From Rathayibacter sp. VKM Ac-2856 (lineage in GTDB: Bacteria > Actinomycetota > Actinomycetes > Actinomycetales > Microbacteriaceae), in contig NZ_JABMLF010000003.1 of the NCBI RefSeq assembly GCF_013205055.1, positions 1 to 64,000 on the forward strand: DNA of 64,000 bases. The letters are read 5' to 3'. The notes beneath the pieces are model-generated. The model did no database searches and was not told the origin of the DNA. It saw only the letters and a program-made list of their open reading frames with translations. The first letter of the stretch is position 1. Every line of letters begins with the position of its first letter. This document shows positions 52,614-61,375 of the stretch, piece after piece. Both the position numbers and the translations under genes were made by a program.

Positions 52614-52653
52614 GGGTCGAGGATGGCACGCGACCGCGGCGTCCGCCAGACGC

Positions 52654-53229
52654 TCAGCAGTCGCGGTCGGCCGGGTCCTCGCGGTCGGGGTCGGCGGGCT
52701 CGCCGAGCGACGAGCGGACGGCGTCCACGGTCATCCGCCCCTCCGGATCGAGGCGGCTGAGCATCCGGGTCATGATGTCGGCGAGCTGCGGGATCTGCTC
52801 GGCGTCGAGCGGGTCGATGACGTCCGCGAGCACCGTGGCGACGTGCCCGGGCGCCGTGTCGACGATCTTCTGCAGGCCGGCGTCGGTGAGCACGGCGTTC
52901 GTCGCGCGCCCGTCGGTCGGGCAGGGCCGGCGCTCGAGGTAGCCGCGGGCGGCCAGCCGGGTGACGACGTGCGAGAGCCGCGGGAGGGTGGCGTTGGTGC
53001 GGGCGGCGAGCGTCGTCATCCGCAGCGCCCGCTCGGGCGCCTCCGACAGCATCGCCAGGGTCATGTACTCGAAGTGCGTCAGGCCGGCGTCGCGCTGCAG
53101 CTGGGTGTCGAGCGCGCCCGGCAGCAGCTCCACCACCGCGACGAAGCGCAGCCACGCGGCGAGCTGCTCCTGCGTGAGCCAGCGCGTGCCGTCGCCGCCC
53201 CTGCCGTCGCCGCCCCTGTCCGTGTCCAT
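52654..53229 (-). CDS. MarR-family regulator
   Basis: 191 residues. wHTH: MTTLAARTNATLPRLSHVVTRLAARGYLERRPCPTDGRATNAVLTDAGLQ. A Gly/Asp/Arg-rich N-terminus of 15 residues and an acidic C-terminal tail extend the usual length. TAGGGT lies six bases before ATG 53229. An imperfect inverted repeat (CTTTGT...ACAAGT) overlaps the promoter, which suggests autoregulation. Confidence 0.88.
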   Translation of the reverse strand: MDTDRGGDGRGGDGTRWLTQEQLAAWLRFVAVVELLPGALDTQLQRDAGLTHFEYMTLAMLSEAPERALRMTTLAARTNATLPRLSHVVTRLAARGYLERRPCPTDGRATNAVLTDAGLQKIVDTAPGHVATVLADVIDPLDAEQIPQLADIMTRMLSRLDPEGRMTVDAVRSSLGEPADPDREDPADRDC

Positions 53230-53235
53230 CCCTCC

Positions 53236-53241
53236 ACCCTA
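53236..53241 (-). promoter_or_regulatory. -10 box of the marR gene at 53229
   Basis: TAGGGT is followed by GGAGGG and the ATG. The GGAGGG abuts the start, too close for a normal ribosome site, so a leaderless transcript is inferred. CTTTGT/ACAAGT half-sites flank the -35 region at 53244-53262. Confidence 0.5.
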
Positions 53242-53276
53242 GCGCTTTGTTGCCGCGACAAGTAAGACGGGGCGCG

Positions 53277-56200
53277 TCACACCACGTCGTCGCTCAACGC
53301 GATCGGGGCGCCGAAGCGGTGGTTCGTGATCGAGATCGACTGCTCCCTGAGGAAGGGCAGCAGCTCGACGCGGCCGGCGGGAGTGACGGGGTCGGCGTAG
53401 ATCGCGACGTCGGGCGAGCCGCCGAGCGCCTCGGCGAGCGCCGTCGACAGCGGGACGCGCGAGCCGTCCGCGCGCACGAGCGGGACGGGCTTGCCGGTGC
53501 TGCCGCGGGTCATCCCGCTGACCACGTCCGTGAAGGAGCGGGTCGAGTCGCGGACCATCTGCATCGCCTCGGCCGAGGAGTCCGGGCCGAGGGAGGGGGC
53601 GGTGCCGCCCTGCGGGCCGCCGAACGCGTCCACCCGGTCCGAGACGATGTCGCCGACGATCCGGATGCGCGAGGCGGTGATCCGGCCGGCCGCGGCGCGG
53701 GCGAGCCACTGCTCGTCCGACTCCACGACCACCTTCGGGGCGAGGCCCGCCATCTCGAGCAGCTCGTCGCCGGCGAGCATGCCGGCCACCTTCGGCGGCA
53801 GCGGGATCGACGTCGAGATCTCCAGGCGCGCCCGCACGAGCAGGCCCGCGGCGATGACGCGCAGCAGCTCGCCGAGGTCGCCCCCGTCGGCCAGCCGCAG
53901 CGCGACCGGCACCCGGAGGTAGCGGAACAGGTTGCGCTCGACGCCCACCTGCGAGACGTCGGTGACGACGCCGAACTCCGTCGCCCAGGCGAGCTGGTCG
54001 GACAGCGCCGAGCGGCGCAGCAGATCGAACTGCTCGAACTGCAGCGAGGACTGCGCGGCCTCGATGAACTGCCGGGCGCGGTCGTCCAGCCCGCGCAGGT
54101 GCAGGGTCGTCGACGGGCGGGCCGGCGAGGGCTTCCACGAGCCGAGCCCGATGAGGTGGTTCGGGCCGCCGGCCTTCGCTCCGCCGCCGACTGAGGAGCG
54201 CTTCCAGCCGCCGAAGGGCTGGCGGCGCACGATCGCCCCGGTGATGCCGCGGTTGACGGAGAGGTTGCCCGCCTCGACCGAGTCGAGCCAGAGCGCGAGC
54301 TCGTCGGAGTGCAGCGAGTGCAGGCCGGCGGTGAGGCCGTAGTCGGTGGCGTTCTGCAGGCGGATCGCGTCCTCGAGGGTCGCGGCGTGCATGATGCCGA
54401 GCACCGGGCCGAAGAACTCGGTCAGGTGCGCGTAGCTGTCCTCCGTGACGCCCTCGCGGACACCCGGTGACCACAGGCGCCCGGAGTCGTCGAGGCGCCG
54501 CGGCTCGACGAGCCAGGACTCCCCCGCGCCGAGGGTGGTCAGCGCGTGCGCGAGCTTGCCCGTCGGCGGCTCGATCAGCGGCCCCATCGCGGCCGCCGGG
54601 TCGCTCGGCCAGCCGACGCGGAGGGAGGTCACGGCGTCGACCAGCTGCGCGCGGAACCGCTTCGAGCGGGCGACCGAGCCGACGAGGATCACCAGCGAGG
54701 CGGCCGAGCACTTCTGCCCGGCGTGCCCGAACGCGCTCCGCACGATGTCGGCGACGGCGAGGTCGTAGTCCGCGTGCGGGGTGACGACGATCGCGTTCTT
54801 GCCGCTGGTCTCGGCGAGCAGCGGCAGGTCGGGCCGCCACGAGCGGAAGAGCTTCGCGGTCTCGTAGGAGCCGGTGAGCAGCACCCGGTCGACCAGGGGG
54901 TCGGTGATCAGGGCGCGGCCGAGCGTCTCCTCGTCGAGGTCGACCAGGGCGACGAGATCCTGCGGGATGCCCGCGTCCCAGAGCGCCTCCACGAGGACCG
55001 CGGCCGAGCGCCGGGCCTGCGGGGCCGGCTTGACGACGACTCCGGAGCCCGCGGCGAGCGCCGCGAGGATCGAGCCGGCCGGGATCGCGACCGGGAAGTT
55101 CCACGGCGGCGCGACGACGGTGACCCGCTCAGGGACGAACGTGGCGCCGCCGACGGCGTCCAGCTCGCGGGCCCGGGTCGCGTAGTAGTGGGCGAAGTCG
55201 ATCGCCTCGGACACCTCGGGGTCGGCCTCCGCGACGGTCTTGCCGGTCTCCGAGGCCATCACCTCGATCAGCCGGTCGCGGTTGGCGGCGAGGGCGAGCC
55301 CCGCCCGGTCGAGGATCGCGGCGCGGTCGTAGCCCAGGCGCTCGCCCCAGCGCTCCGCGCGGCGGGCGACCCGGCGCAGCAGCTCCTGCAGCTCGGCCGG
55401 GTCGGTGATGCGGGCGCGGTCGGCGGCGAGCGCGCCGATGCTGGACCGCGCGATCCGGTCGGTGATCAGGCGGGCCCAGCGGCGGTTGCCGGGCAGCGCC
55501 GGGTCGGTGTCGGGCTCGTTGCGGAAGGCGCTGGTCGCCGCTGCCGCCCCGGAGCCGCGGCGCAGCCCCAGCACCGCCTGGGTGAGACCCTCCGCGGCGG
55601 GGTCCTCGACGCGGGCCCCGGCACCGGCGTGCTCCTCGACCAGCCGGAGTCCCGAGCCCGAGCCCCACTCGCGCAGGCGGTCCTGCGTGCGGTTCGGGGT
55701 CGGCACGGAGTCGTCGAGCGCCTCGAGCGACGCCCGGAAGCGGCCGAGCTCGCGCTGCAGCACGCTCTCGTCCTCGAGCTCGAAGACGGCCGAGAGGAAG
55801 TTCTCCGAGCTCGAGTTCTCCTCCAGCCGGCGGATCAGGTACGAGATCGCGACCTCGAACTCGTGCGGGTGCACGACCGGCGTGTAGAGCAGGAGCCGGC
55901 CCACGTCCTCGCGGACGGCGCGCGCCTGGCCGGTCGCCATGCCGAGCAGCATCTCGAAGTCGACCGCGTCGACCACGCCGCGCTCGTTCGCGGTGATCCA
56001 CGCCCAGGCGATGTCGAAGAGGTTGTGACCGGCCACGCCGATGCGCACCGCGTCGGTGCGCTCCGGCCGGAGCGCCCAGTCGAGCAGGCGCTTGTAGTTC
56101 GTGTCCGCCTCGACCTTGCTGCCCACCGTCGCGAGCGGCCAGTCGTGGATCGCCGCGTCCACCCGCTCCATCGCGAGGTTGGCGCCCTTGACGACGCGCA

Positions 56201-57260
56201 CCTTGATCGGCGCCCCGCCGATCCGGCGGCGCTCGGTCGCCCACTCGGTCAGCGACGCGAGCACGCCGAGCGCGTCGGGCAGGTAGGCCTGCAGCACGAT
56301 CCCGGCCTCGAGCTGCTGCATCCCCGGCTGGTCGAGGAGGCGGCGGAAGACCGCGACGGTCAGGTCGAGGTCGCGGTACTCCTCCATGTCGAGGTTGATG
56401 AACTTCGGCTCCGGGCTCGCCGCGGCGTACTGGTAGAGCGGAGTCAGCCGCTCCACGACGCGGTCGACGGCCTCGTCGAACGCCCACATCGAGAGCTGGC
56501 TGGCGATGCTCGAGACCTTGATGCTCACGTAGTCGACGTCGGGGCGCTCGAGCAGGCGGCGGGTGCCCTCGAGGCGGCGGTCGGCCTCGCGGTCGCCCAG
56601 CACGGCCTCGCCGAGGAGGTTGAGGTTCAGCCGGTCGCCGCCCTCGCGCAGCCGGCGGATCGCCGCGCCGAGCCGGGCGTCGGACGCGTCGACGACGAGG
56701 TGGCCGACCATGCGGCGCAGCACCTGCCGGGCCGCCGGGACGACGATCCACGGCAGCACCGGACCGACGGCGCCGCCGGTCGCGACCGCGGCCCGCAGGT
56801 AGGAGGGGAGGAACGCGGGCGTCTTCGCGGTGAGCGCGGCGAGGTTCTCGGCCGCGACCGTCGTGTCCTCCGGACGGGCCACCCCGTCGACGAAGCCGAC
56901 CGTGAAGTCGAGCCCGTTCGGATCCTGCAGGACGCCGGCGAGGCGCTGCGCGGCGGGATCGACGGGGAAGGCCCGGCTGCGGACCAGCCAGCGGCGCACC
57001 AGCGCCTCGACGCGGGCGAGGACCGGCGCCTCGCCGTCGAACTCGGGCTTCTGCCGGGGCAGGCGGAGCGCCATGCCCGTCTGGTACTGGCCGGTGTCGC
57101 TGAGGGCGCCGCGGTCGATCTTGTCGTCGTGCGCGTCGATCTTCTCGTCGTGCTCGCCGATCTCGTCGTCCGTCGCGTCGATCGTCTCGTCCCTCGCGTC
57201 GATCGTCTCCTCCTGCTCCGGGTCGTTCCCGGGCACGGCTGAGGGCGTCGACTTCTCCAT
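53277..57260 (-). CDS. putA: Bifunctional proline dehydrogenase / glutamate-semialdehyde dehydrogenase
   Basis: 1327 residues. Converts proline to glutamate. Residues 1-60 form an acidic, heptad-like stretch, then a proline dehydrogenase barrel (about 100-480) with GAPIKVRVVKGANLAMERVDA and YKRLLDWAL, and an aldehyde dehydrogenase domain (about 560-1020) with FPVAIPAGSILAALAAGSGVVVKP, ETSGKNAIVVTP (general-base Glu) and GHAGQKCSAASLVI (nucleophile Cys). A C-terminal domain of about 250 residues follows. No RHH DNA-binding domain is present, so it is not self-regulating like E. coli PutA. TAGCCT lies six bases before ATG 57260. Confidence 0.94.
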   Translation of the reverse strand: MEKSTPSAVPGNDPEQEETIDARDETIDATDDEIGEHDEKIDAHDDKIDRGALSDTGQYQTGMALRLPRQKPEFDGEAPVLARVEALVRRWLVRSRAFPVDPAAQRLAGVLQDPNGLDFTVGFVDGVARPEDTTVAAENLAALTAKTPAFLPSYLRAAVATGGAVGPVLPWIVVPAARQVLRRMVGHLVVDASDARLGAAIRRLREGGDRLNLNLLGEAVLGDREADRRLEGTRRLLERPDVDYVSIKVSSIASQLSMWAFDEAVDRVVERLTPLYQYAAASPEPKFINLDMEEYRDLDLTVAVFRRLLDQPGMQQLEAGIVLQAYLPDALGVLASLTEWATERRRIGGAPIKVRVVKGANLAMERVDAAIHDWPLATVGSKVEADTNYKRLLDWALRPERTDAVRIGVAGHNLFDIAWAWITANERGVVDAVDFEMLLGMATGQARAVREDVGRLLLYTPVVHPHEFEVAISYLIRRLEENSSSENFLSAVFELEDESVLQRELGRFRASLEALDDSVPTPNRTQDRLREWGSGSGLRLVEEHAGAGARVEDPAAEGLTQAVLGLRRGSGAAAATSAFRNEPDTDPALPGNRRWARLITDRIARSSIGALAADRARITDPAELQELLRRVARRAERWGERLGYDRAAILDRAGLALAANRDRLIEVMASETGKTVAEADPEVSEAIDFAHYYATRARELDAVGGATFVPERVTVVAPPWNFPVAIPAGSILAALAAGSGVVVKPAPQARRSAAVLVEALWDAGIPQDLVALVDLDEETLGRALITDPLVDRVLLTGSYETAKLFRSWRPDLPLLAETSGKNAIVVTPHADYDLAVADIVRSAFGHAGQKCSAASLVILVGSVARSKRFRAQLVDAVTSLRVGWPSDPAAAMGPLIEPPTGKLAHALTTLGAGESWLVEPRRLDDSGRLWSPGVREGVTEDSYAHLTEFFGPVLGIMHAATLEDAIRLQNATDYGLTAGLHSLHSDELALWLDSVEAGNLSVNRGITGAIVRRQPFGGWKRSSVGGGAKAGGPNHLIGLGSWKPSPARPSTTLHLRGLDDRARQFIEAAQSSLQFEQFDLLRRSALSDQLAWATEFGVVTDVSQVGVERNLFRYLRVPVALRLADGGDLGELLRVIAAGLLVRARLEISTSIPLPPKVAGMLAGDELLEMAGLAPKVVVESDEQWLARAAAGRITASRIRIVGDIVSDRVDAFGGPQGGTAPSLGPDSSAEAMQMVRDSTRSFTDVVSGMTRGSTGKPVPLVRADGSRVPLSTALAEALGGSPDVAIYADPVTPAGRVELLPFLREQSISITNHRFGAPIALSDDVV

Positions 57261-57266
57261 CCTCCG

Positions 57267-57272
57267 AGGCTA
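57267..57272 (-). promoter_or_regulatory. -10 box of putA
   Basis: TAGCCT precedes CGGAGG and then the ATG at exactly six bases. GGAGG touches the start codon, too close for a normal ribosome site. Confidence 0.5.
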
Positions 57273-57335
57273 TGCCCGAGGCGGCGCGACGGCCGGTCGT
57301 GTCGCCCGCGTCTGTGGACACTCGGCGGGGAACCG

Positions 57336-57434
57336 ATGCTGTGGAGGGCGGTGCCGGGGGCGCAGCCCAGCGAGGAGATCCTCTTCTCGCTCCGCGAGTT
57401 CGTCACCGAGGCGCTGCGCAGCGACGAGGGCTGA
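57336..57434 (+). other. Possible small ORF of 32 codons
   Basis: ATG 57336 to TGA 57434 encodes MLWRAVPGAQPSEEILFSL and so on, an acidic helix-like peptide, in the gap between putA and the flavoprotein gene. No clear ribosome site and no family recognised, so it may be chance or a remnant. Confidence 0.25.
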
Positions 57435-57449
57435 CGCCAGACTGAGGGC

Positions 57450-59099
57450 ATGGCCCGACGCGACAGGCACCGCCCCCGAGACGTCACCGAGCGCAGCGGC
57501 ACCGCGCCCGGCCCGCTGCGCTCCTCCCCCGCCGCGGTGGATCCGTCGGTCGACGTCGTGATCGTCGGCGCCGGTCACAACGGGCTGGTCGCGGCGGCCT
57601 ACCTCGCGCAGGCCGGACTCGACGTGCTCGTCCTCGAGCGCGGCGCGCACGCTGGCGGCGCTACCGCCTCCGAGTACCCGTTCCGCGGCGTCGAGGCGCG
57701 GCTCAGCCGCTACTCCTATCTCGTCAGCCTGCTGCCGCCGTCGATCCTCGCCGATCTGCGCGTGGACGTGCCGCTGCTCCGGCGGCGCTACTCCTCGTAC
57801 ACGCCCGACCCCGCCGATCCGACCCGCGGGCTGCTGGTCGACACCGGCGACGCCGCGGCGACCGCGGACTCGTTCGCGCGGATGGGCGCCCCGGAGGACG
57901 CGGAGTCGTTCGCCGGCTTCTCGGAGCTCACCTCGCGGCTGGCGCGCGCCCTCTGGCCGACGCTCACCCAGCCGATGCTGCGCCGCTCGGAGGCGCGTCG
58001 CCTGGTCGGCGAGGACGAGCTGTGGCGCTCCGTGTTCGAGCAGCCGATCGGCGAGCTGGTCGAGCGGAGCGTCGCCGGAGACGCGGCGCGAGGCGTCCTG
58101 CTCACCGACGCGCTGATCGGCACCTTCGCGGGAGCGGGCGACGCCGACCTCGCGCAGAACCGCTGCCTGCTCTACCACGTGATCGGCGGCGGCACCGGCG
58201 ACTGGGACGTCCCGGTCGGCGGGATGGGCTCCGTCTCGGGGGCGCTGGAGCGGGCCGCCCGGAACGCCGGCGCGCGGATCCTGACCGGCGCCGAGGTGAC
58301 GGGCATCGACCCCGACGGCGACGTCGTCTATCGCCGTGGCCCGCGCAGCCGCCGCGTGCGCGCGCGGTTCGTGCTCTCGAACGTCGCCCCCTTCGTCCTC
58401 GACCGGCTGCTGGGCGGCCAGGGCGGAGCCGTCCGCCCCGAGGGCGCCCAGGTGAAGGTGAACCTGGTGCTGCGCCGCCTTCCGCGCCTGCGCGACGAGA
58501 GCGTCGACCCGGCGGCGGCCTTCGGCGGCACCTTCCACGTGAACGAGGGCTACGAGCAGCTCGAGGACGCCTACCGGGCGGCCGGGCAGGGGCGCCTGCC
58601 CTCGCCGCTGCCCTGCGAGATCTACTGCCACTCGCTGACCGATCCGACGATCCTCTCGCCGGAGCTGGCCGCGAGCGGCGCGCAGACCCTCACCGTCTTC
58701 GCCCTGCACACCCCCGACCGGCTGCTGACCGGCGACGGCGCCCCGACTCGCGCCGAGCTCGAGGCCGCGGTCCTCGACTCGATCGACTCGGTGCTCGCCG
58801 AGCCGATCCGCGATCTGCTGCTCGCCGACGCCGACGGGAACCCCTGCATCGAGACGCGGACGACGCGCGACCTCGAGGAGAGCCTCGGTCTGCCCGGCGG
58901 CCACATCTTCCACGGGCCGCTGGCGTGGCCCTTCGCCGAGGACGACGAGCCGCTGGACACGCCCGCCCAGCGCTGGGGAGTGGCGACCGAGCACCCGCGC
59001 GTGCTGCTCTGCGGAGCGGGCGCGCGCCGGGGCGGCGGGGTCTCCGGGCTCGGCGGCCACAATGCGGCGATGGCGGTGCTGGAGGCGATCGGGGCCTGA
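57450..59099 (+). CDS. Phytoene-desaturase-like FAD/NAD(P) oxidoreductase
   Basis: 549 residues. The N-terminal dinucleotide motif VVIVGAGHNGLVAAAYLAQAGLDVLVLERGAHAGGATAS, then RLSRYSYLVSLLPP and a C-terminal FAD motif LLCGAGARRGGGVSGLGGHNAAMAVL, place it in the CrtI-like/COG1233 family. No carotenoid genes are nearby, so the substrate is unknown and phytoene is only one option. CAGACT lies six bases before ATG 57450. Confidence 0.85.
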   Translation: MARRDRHRPRDVTERSGTAPGPLRSSPAAVDPSVDVVIVGAGHNGLVAAAYLAQAGLDVLVLERGAHAGGATASEYPFRGVEARLSRYSYLVSLLPPSILADLRVDVPLLRRRYSSYTPDPADPTRGLLVDTGDAAATADSFARMGAPEDAESFAGFSELTSRLARALWPTLTQPMLRRSEARRLVGEDELWRSVFEQPIGELVERSVAGDAARGVLLTDALIGTFAGAGDADLAQNRCLLYHVIGGGTGDWDVPVGGMGSVSGALERAARNAGARILTGAEVTGIDPDGDVVYRRGPRSRRVRARFVLSNVAPFVLDRLLGGQGGAVRPEGAQVKVNLVLRRLPRLRDESVDPAAAFGGTFHVNEGYEQLEDAYRAAGQGRLPSPLPCEIYCHSLTDPTILSPELAASGAQTLTVFALHTPDRLLTGDGAPTRAELEAAVLDSIDSVLAEPIRDLLLADADGNPCIETRTTRDLEESLGLPGGHIFHGPLAWPFAEDDEPLDTPAQRWGVATEHPRVLLCGAGARRGGGVSGLGGHNAAMAVLEAIGA

Positions 59100-59112
59100 C
59101 GGTTCGTCGCCG

Positions 59113-60051
59113 TCAATGGAAGCGGTGGTCCTGGATGGTCATCCGCGGGCCGTGCCGGGGCTTCCTGGCGCCGCTCGTCCCGATCAGGCGGATGATCCGC
59201 TGCCGGTGGCCGCGCCACGGCTCGAGCAGCTCGAGCATCCCGTCGTCGTCGACGCCGAGCCGGCCCGTCAGCGCGAATCCGACCGCCGCGGCGAGGTGGT
59301 AGTCGCCGACGCTCACCGCGTCCGGGTCGCCGTGGGCGCGCATCATCACCTCGGACGCCGTCCACGGCCCGATGCCGGGCACCGACTGCAGCCGCTGCGC
59401 GACGACCTCGCCGCCGCGGCCGAGCGCCAGCGTGCGCTCGAGGCCCTTCGCGACCAGCGCGGCCGTCAGCACCGTGCGCGAGCGCCGCGGATCGACGCCC
59501 GCCCGGTGCCAGTCCCAGGAAGGGACCCGGCGCCACTGCTCCGCCGACGGCGCCACGTGCAGCGGCACCGGCCCGGGAGCCGGCTCGCCGTGCAGCCGCA
59601 CCAGCGCGCGGTAGGCGCGCCACGCCTCCGTGCTGGTCACTTTCTGCTCGAGGATCGACGGCGCCAGCATCTCGAAGACGAGGTTCGCCCGGGTCAGGCG
59701 CAGCCCGGCCGAGCGGCGCAGCACCTCGGCGAGCGGACCGTGCGAGGACAGATCGAGCCCGCTCCAGTCGTCACCGTGCCCGAGCAGCTCCGGCACGTGG
59801 TCGATCAGCCACTCGGCGCCCTCGCCCCAGGCCCGCGCGTGCACGGCGCCGTCGGCCGCCTGGCGCAGGTGCAGAGTGCCCGGGCCGAGCGGAGTGCGGA
59901 ACGCGCGCCAGAATCCGGACGCGTCGATCAGCATCGTCGGGTCTCCCGAGCCGCGCAGCAGCGTGCGCAGGGTGAGCGCGAGGCTCACCGGCACGGCGGG
60001 CGCGTAGACCGTGGCCAGGAACGGCACGGGAGCGGGGAGGGCGGACGACAC
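59113..60051 (-). CDS. AlkA-like DNA-3-methyladenine glycosylase
   Basis: 312 residues from GTG 60051, with TACCAT exactly six bases upstream. The C-terminal HhH-GPD domain has LQSVPGIGPWTASEVMMRA, then DAVSVGDYHLAAAVG with the catalytic Asp. The N-terminal domain lacks cysteines for an Fe-S cluster, which fits the AlkA branch. It removes alkylated purines. The 3' end is convergent with the flavoprotein gene at 13 bp. Confidence 0.9.
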   Translation of the reverse strand: MSSALPAPVPFLATVYAPAVPVSLALTLRTLLRGSGDPTMLIDASGFWRAFRTPLGPGTLHLRQAADGAVHARAWGEGAEWLIDHVPELLGHGDDWSGLDLSSHGPLAEVLRRSAGLRLTRANLVFEMLAPSILEQKVTSTEAWRAYRALVRLHGEPAPGPVPLHVAPSAEQWRRVPSWDWHRAGVDPRRSRTVLTAALVAKGLERTLALGRGGEVVAQRLQSVPGIGPWTASEVMMRAHGDPDAVSVGDYHLAAAVGFALTGRLGVDDDGMLELLEPWRGHRQRIIRLIGTSGARKPRHGPRMTIQDHRFH

Positions 60052-60057
60052 GCTGCG

Positions 60058-60063
60058 ATGGTA
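60058..60063 (-). promoter_or_regulatory. -10 box of the DNA glycosylase gene
   Basis: TACCAT, CGCAGC, then GTG 60051: a six-base spacing with no ribosome site, consistent with leaderless translation. Confidence 0.5.
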
Positions 60064-60305
60064 GCCGCGGCCGCCGACACCCGCCGTGACCCGCCGATCC
60101 GCGCCCTGATCAGGGGTCCCGCAGAACTCCCATCCACGACGTGTTCGGAGCGCTGCCCGCCCCGGATTGGTTCAAACGGCCAGAACACATGCGCAATTCC
60201 GATCCGCCGATTCCGCTGGTCAGCGATGCGCTTCGGGGCGTAGCTTCGCGCTGTCGCGGCAGTGTTCGACCGCCCGGCCAACCGCCTATCACTGGAGATG
60301 CGCAC
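60064..60305. promoter_or_regulatory. Intergenic region upstream of the ferritin-like gene
   Basis: About 240 bp between divergent genes. GGAG lies eight bases before ATG 60306. I could not place a convincing -10/-35 pair; GATTGGTTCAAACGG at about 60163 is A/T-rich and may mark the promoter. Confidence 0.3.
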
Positions 60306-61241
60306 ATGTTCGACACGACATTCATCCGCAACGCGATCGTCAGGAGCTCGGAGACCGCTCTCGACCGTCGCCGCTTCTTCGAGGCCACCGGCGTCGCCGG
60401 ACTCGGCATCGGAGCGGCGGCTCTGGCCTCCGCGCCCGCCGCCTCGGCCGAAGAGGTCGCGGCCGAGGGCCCCGGCGACGCCGCGGTCCTCAACTTCGCG
60501 CTCAACCTCGAGTACCTCGAGGCCGAGTTCTACCTCCGCGCCGTCACCGGCTCGGGCCTCGCGAGCAGCGACACCGGCGGCACCGGCAAGCTCGGCGGCG
60601 TCAAGGGCGGCCGCGCCGTCCCGTTCAAGACCCCGTGGCTGAAGTCCTTCGCCCGCGAGGTCGCCAACGACGAGAAGGCGCACGTCAAGTTCCTGCGCGC
60701 CCAGCTCGGCGGCGCCGCCGTCGCGCGTCCCTCGATCGACCTCGAGGCCAGCTTCAACGCCGCGGCGACCGCGGCCGGCCTCATCCCCGCGGGCGGCACC
60801 TTCGACCCGTTCCTCAACGAGCAGAACTTCCTGCTCGGCGCCTTCGTCTTCGAGGACGTCGGAGTCACCGCCTACAAGGGCGCGGCCCCCCTCATCGAGT
60901 CGAAGCTCTACCTGGAGGCGGCCGCCGGCATCCTCGCGGTGGAGGCCTACCACGCCGGTGCCATCCGCTCGGCGATCTACGGTGCCGGCCTCGACGTGCA
61001 GGCGGGCAAGCTGTCCGACGCCCGCGACAGCCTCGACGGTCCCACCGACCTCGACCAGGGTGTCAAGGTCGGCGGCGCGGCCAACATCCAGCCCACCGAC
61101 GCCAACGGCATCGCGTTCAGCCGCAGCCCCGGCCAGGTCCTCAACATCGTGTACCTGAACCCCGGCCCGGTCGTCAAGGGCGGGTTCTTCCCCGCCGGCG
61201 TCAACGGTGCGGTGAACACCGCCTCCAACGGCGGCGTCTGA
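60306..61241 (+). CDS. Tat-exported ferritin-like domain protein
   Basis: 311 residues. The N-terminus has a twin-arginine signal ([29 protein letters not shown]). The mature part has the ferritin-like pattern of paired Glu/His helices: [51 protein letters not shown] and [19 protein letters not shown]. This is the PF13668 (ferritin_2) group found in desiccation- and stress-related proteins. A metal-binding or oxidative-stress role outside the cytoplasm is inferred. A strong terminator follows. Confidence 0.9.
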   Translation: MFDTTFIRNAIVRSSETALDRRRFFEATGVAGLGIGAAALASAPAASAEEVAAEGPGDAAVLNFALNLEYLEAEFYLRAVTGSGLASSDTGGTGKLGGVKGGRAVPFKTPWLKSFAREVANDEKAHVKFLRAQLGGAAVARPSIDLEASFNAAATAAGLIPAGGTFDPFLNEQNFLLGAFVFEDVGVTAYKGAAPLIESKLYLEAAAGILAVEAYHAGAIRSAIYGAGLDVQAGKLSDARDSLDGPTDLDQGVKVGGAANIQPTDANGIAFSRSPGQVLNIVYLNPGPVVKGGFFPAGVNGAVNTASNGGV

Positions 61242-61245
61242 CCCC

Positions 61246-61296
61246 ACGACGATGAAGGGCCCTTCCTCGAGGCGGCGAGGAGGGGCCCTTCGTCGT
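61246..61296 (+). terminator. Rho-independent-like terminator after the ferritin-like gene
   Basis: ACGACGATGAAGGGCCC...CTCG pairs with CGAG...GGGCCCTTCGTCGT around a GC-rich loop; the stem exceeds 18 bp with two small bulges. Confidence 0.8.
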
Positions 61297-61363
61297 CCCC
61301 GCTCGAACGCACCCGCGGGCGGACCTGCCCGAACGGGTGCCTCGAGCGCTCCCGGGAGTCCTC

Positions 61364-61369
61364 TACTCT
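61364..61369 (+). promoter_or_regulatory. -10 box of pfkA
   Basis: TACTCT lies exactly six bases before GTG 61376, with no Shine-Dalgarno, so translation from a leaderless mRNA is likely. Confidence 0.5.
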
Positions 61370-61375
61370 GAGCGG

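Noticed and set aside
54546-57242. About 900-codon plus-strand frame opposite putA
   Set aside because: Shadow of the proline enzyme; no recognisable motif.
57450-59099. Carotenoid biosynthesis gene
   Set aside because: CrtI-like fold but no other crt genes nearby; substrate left open.
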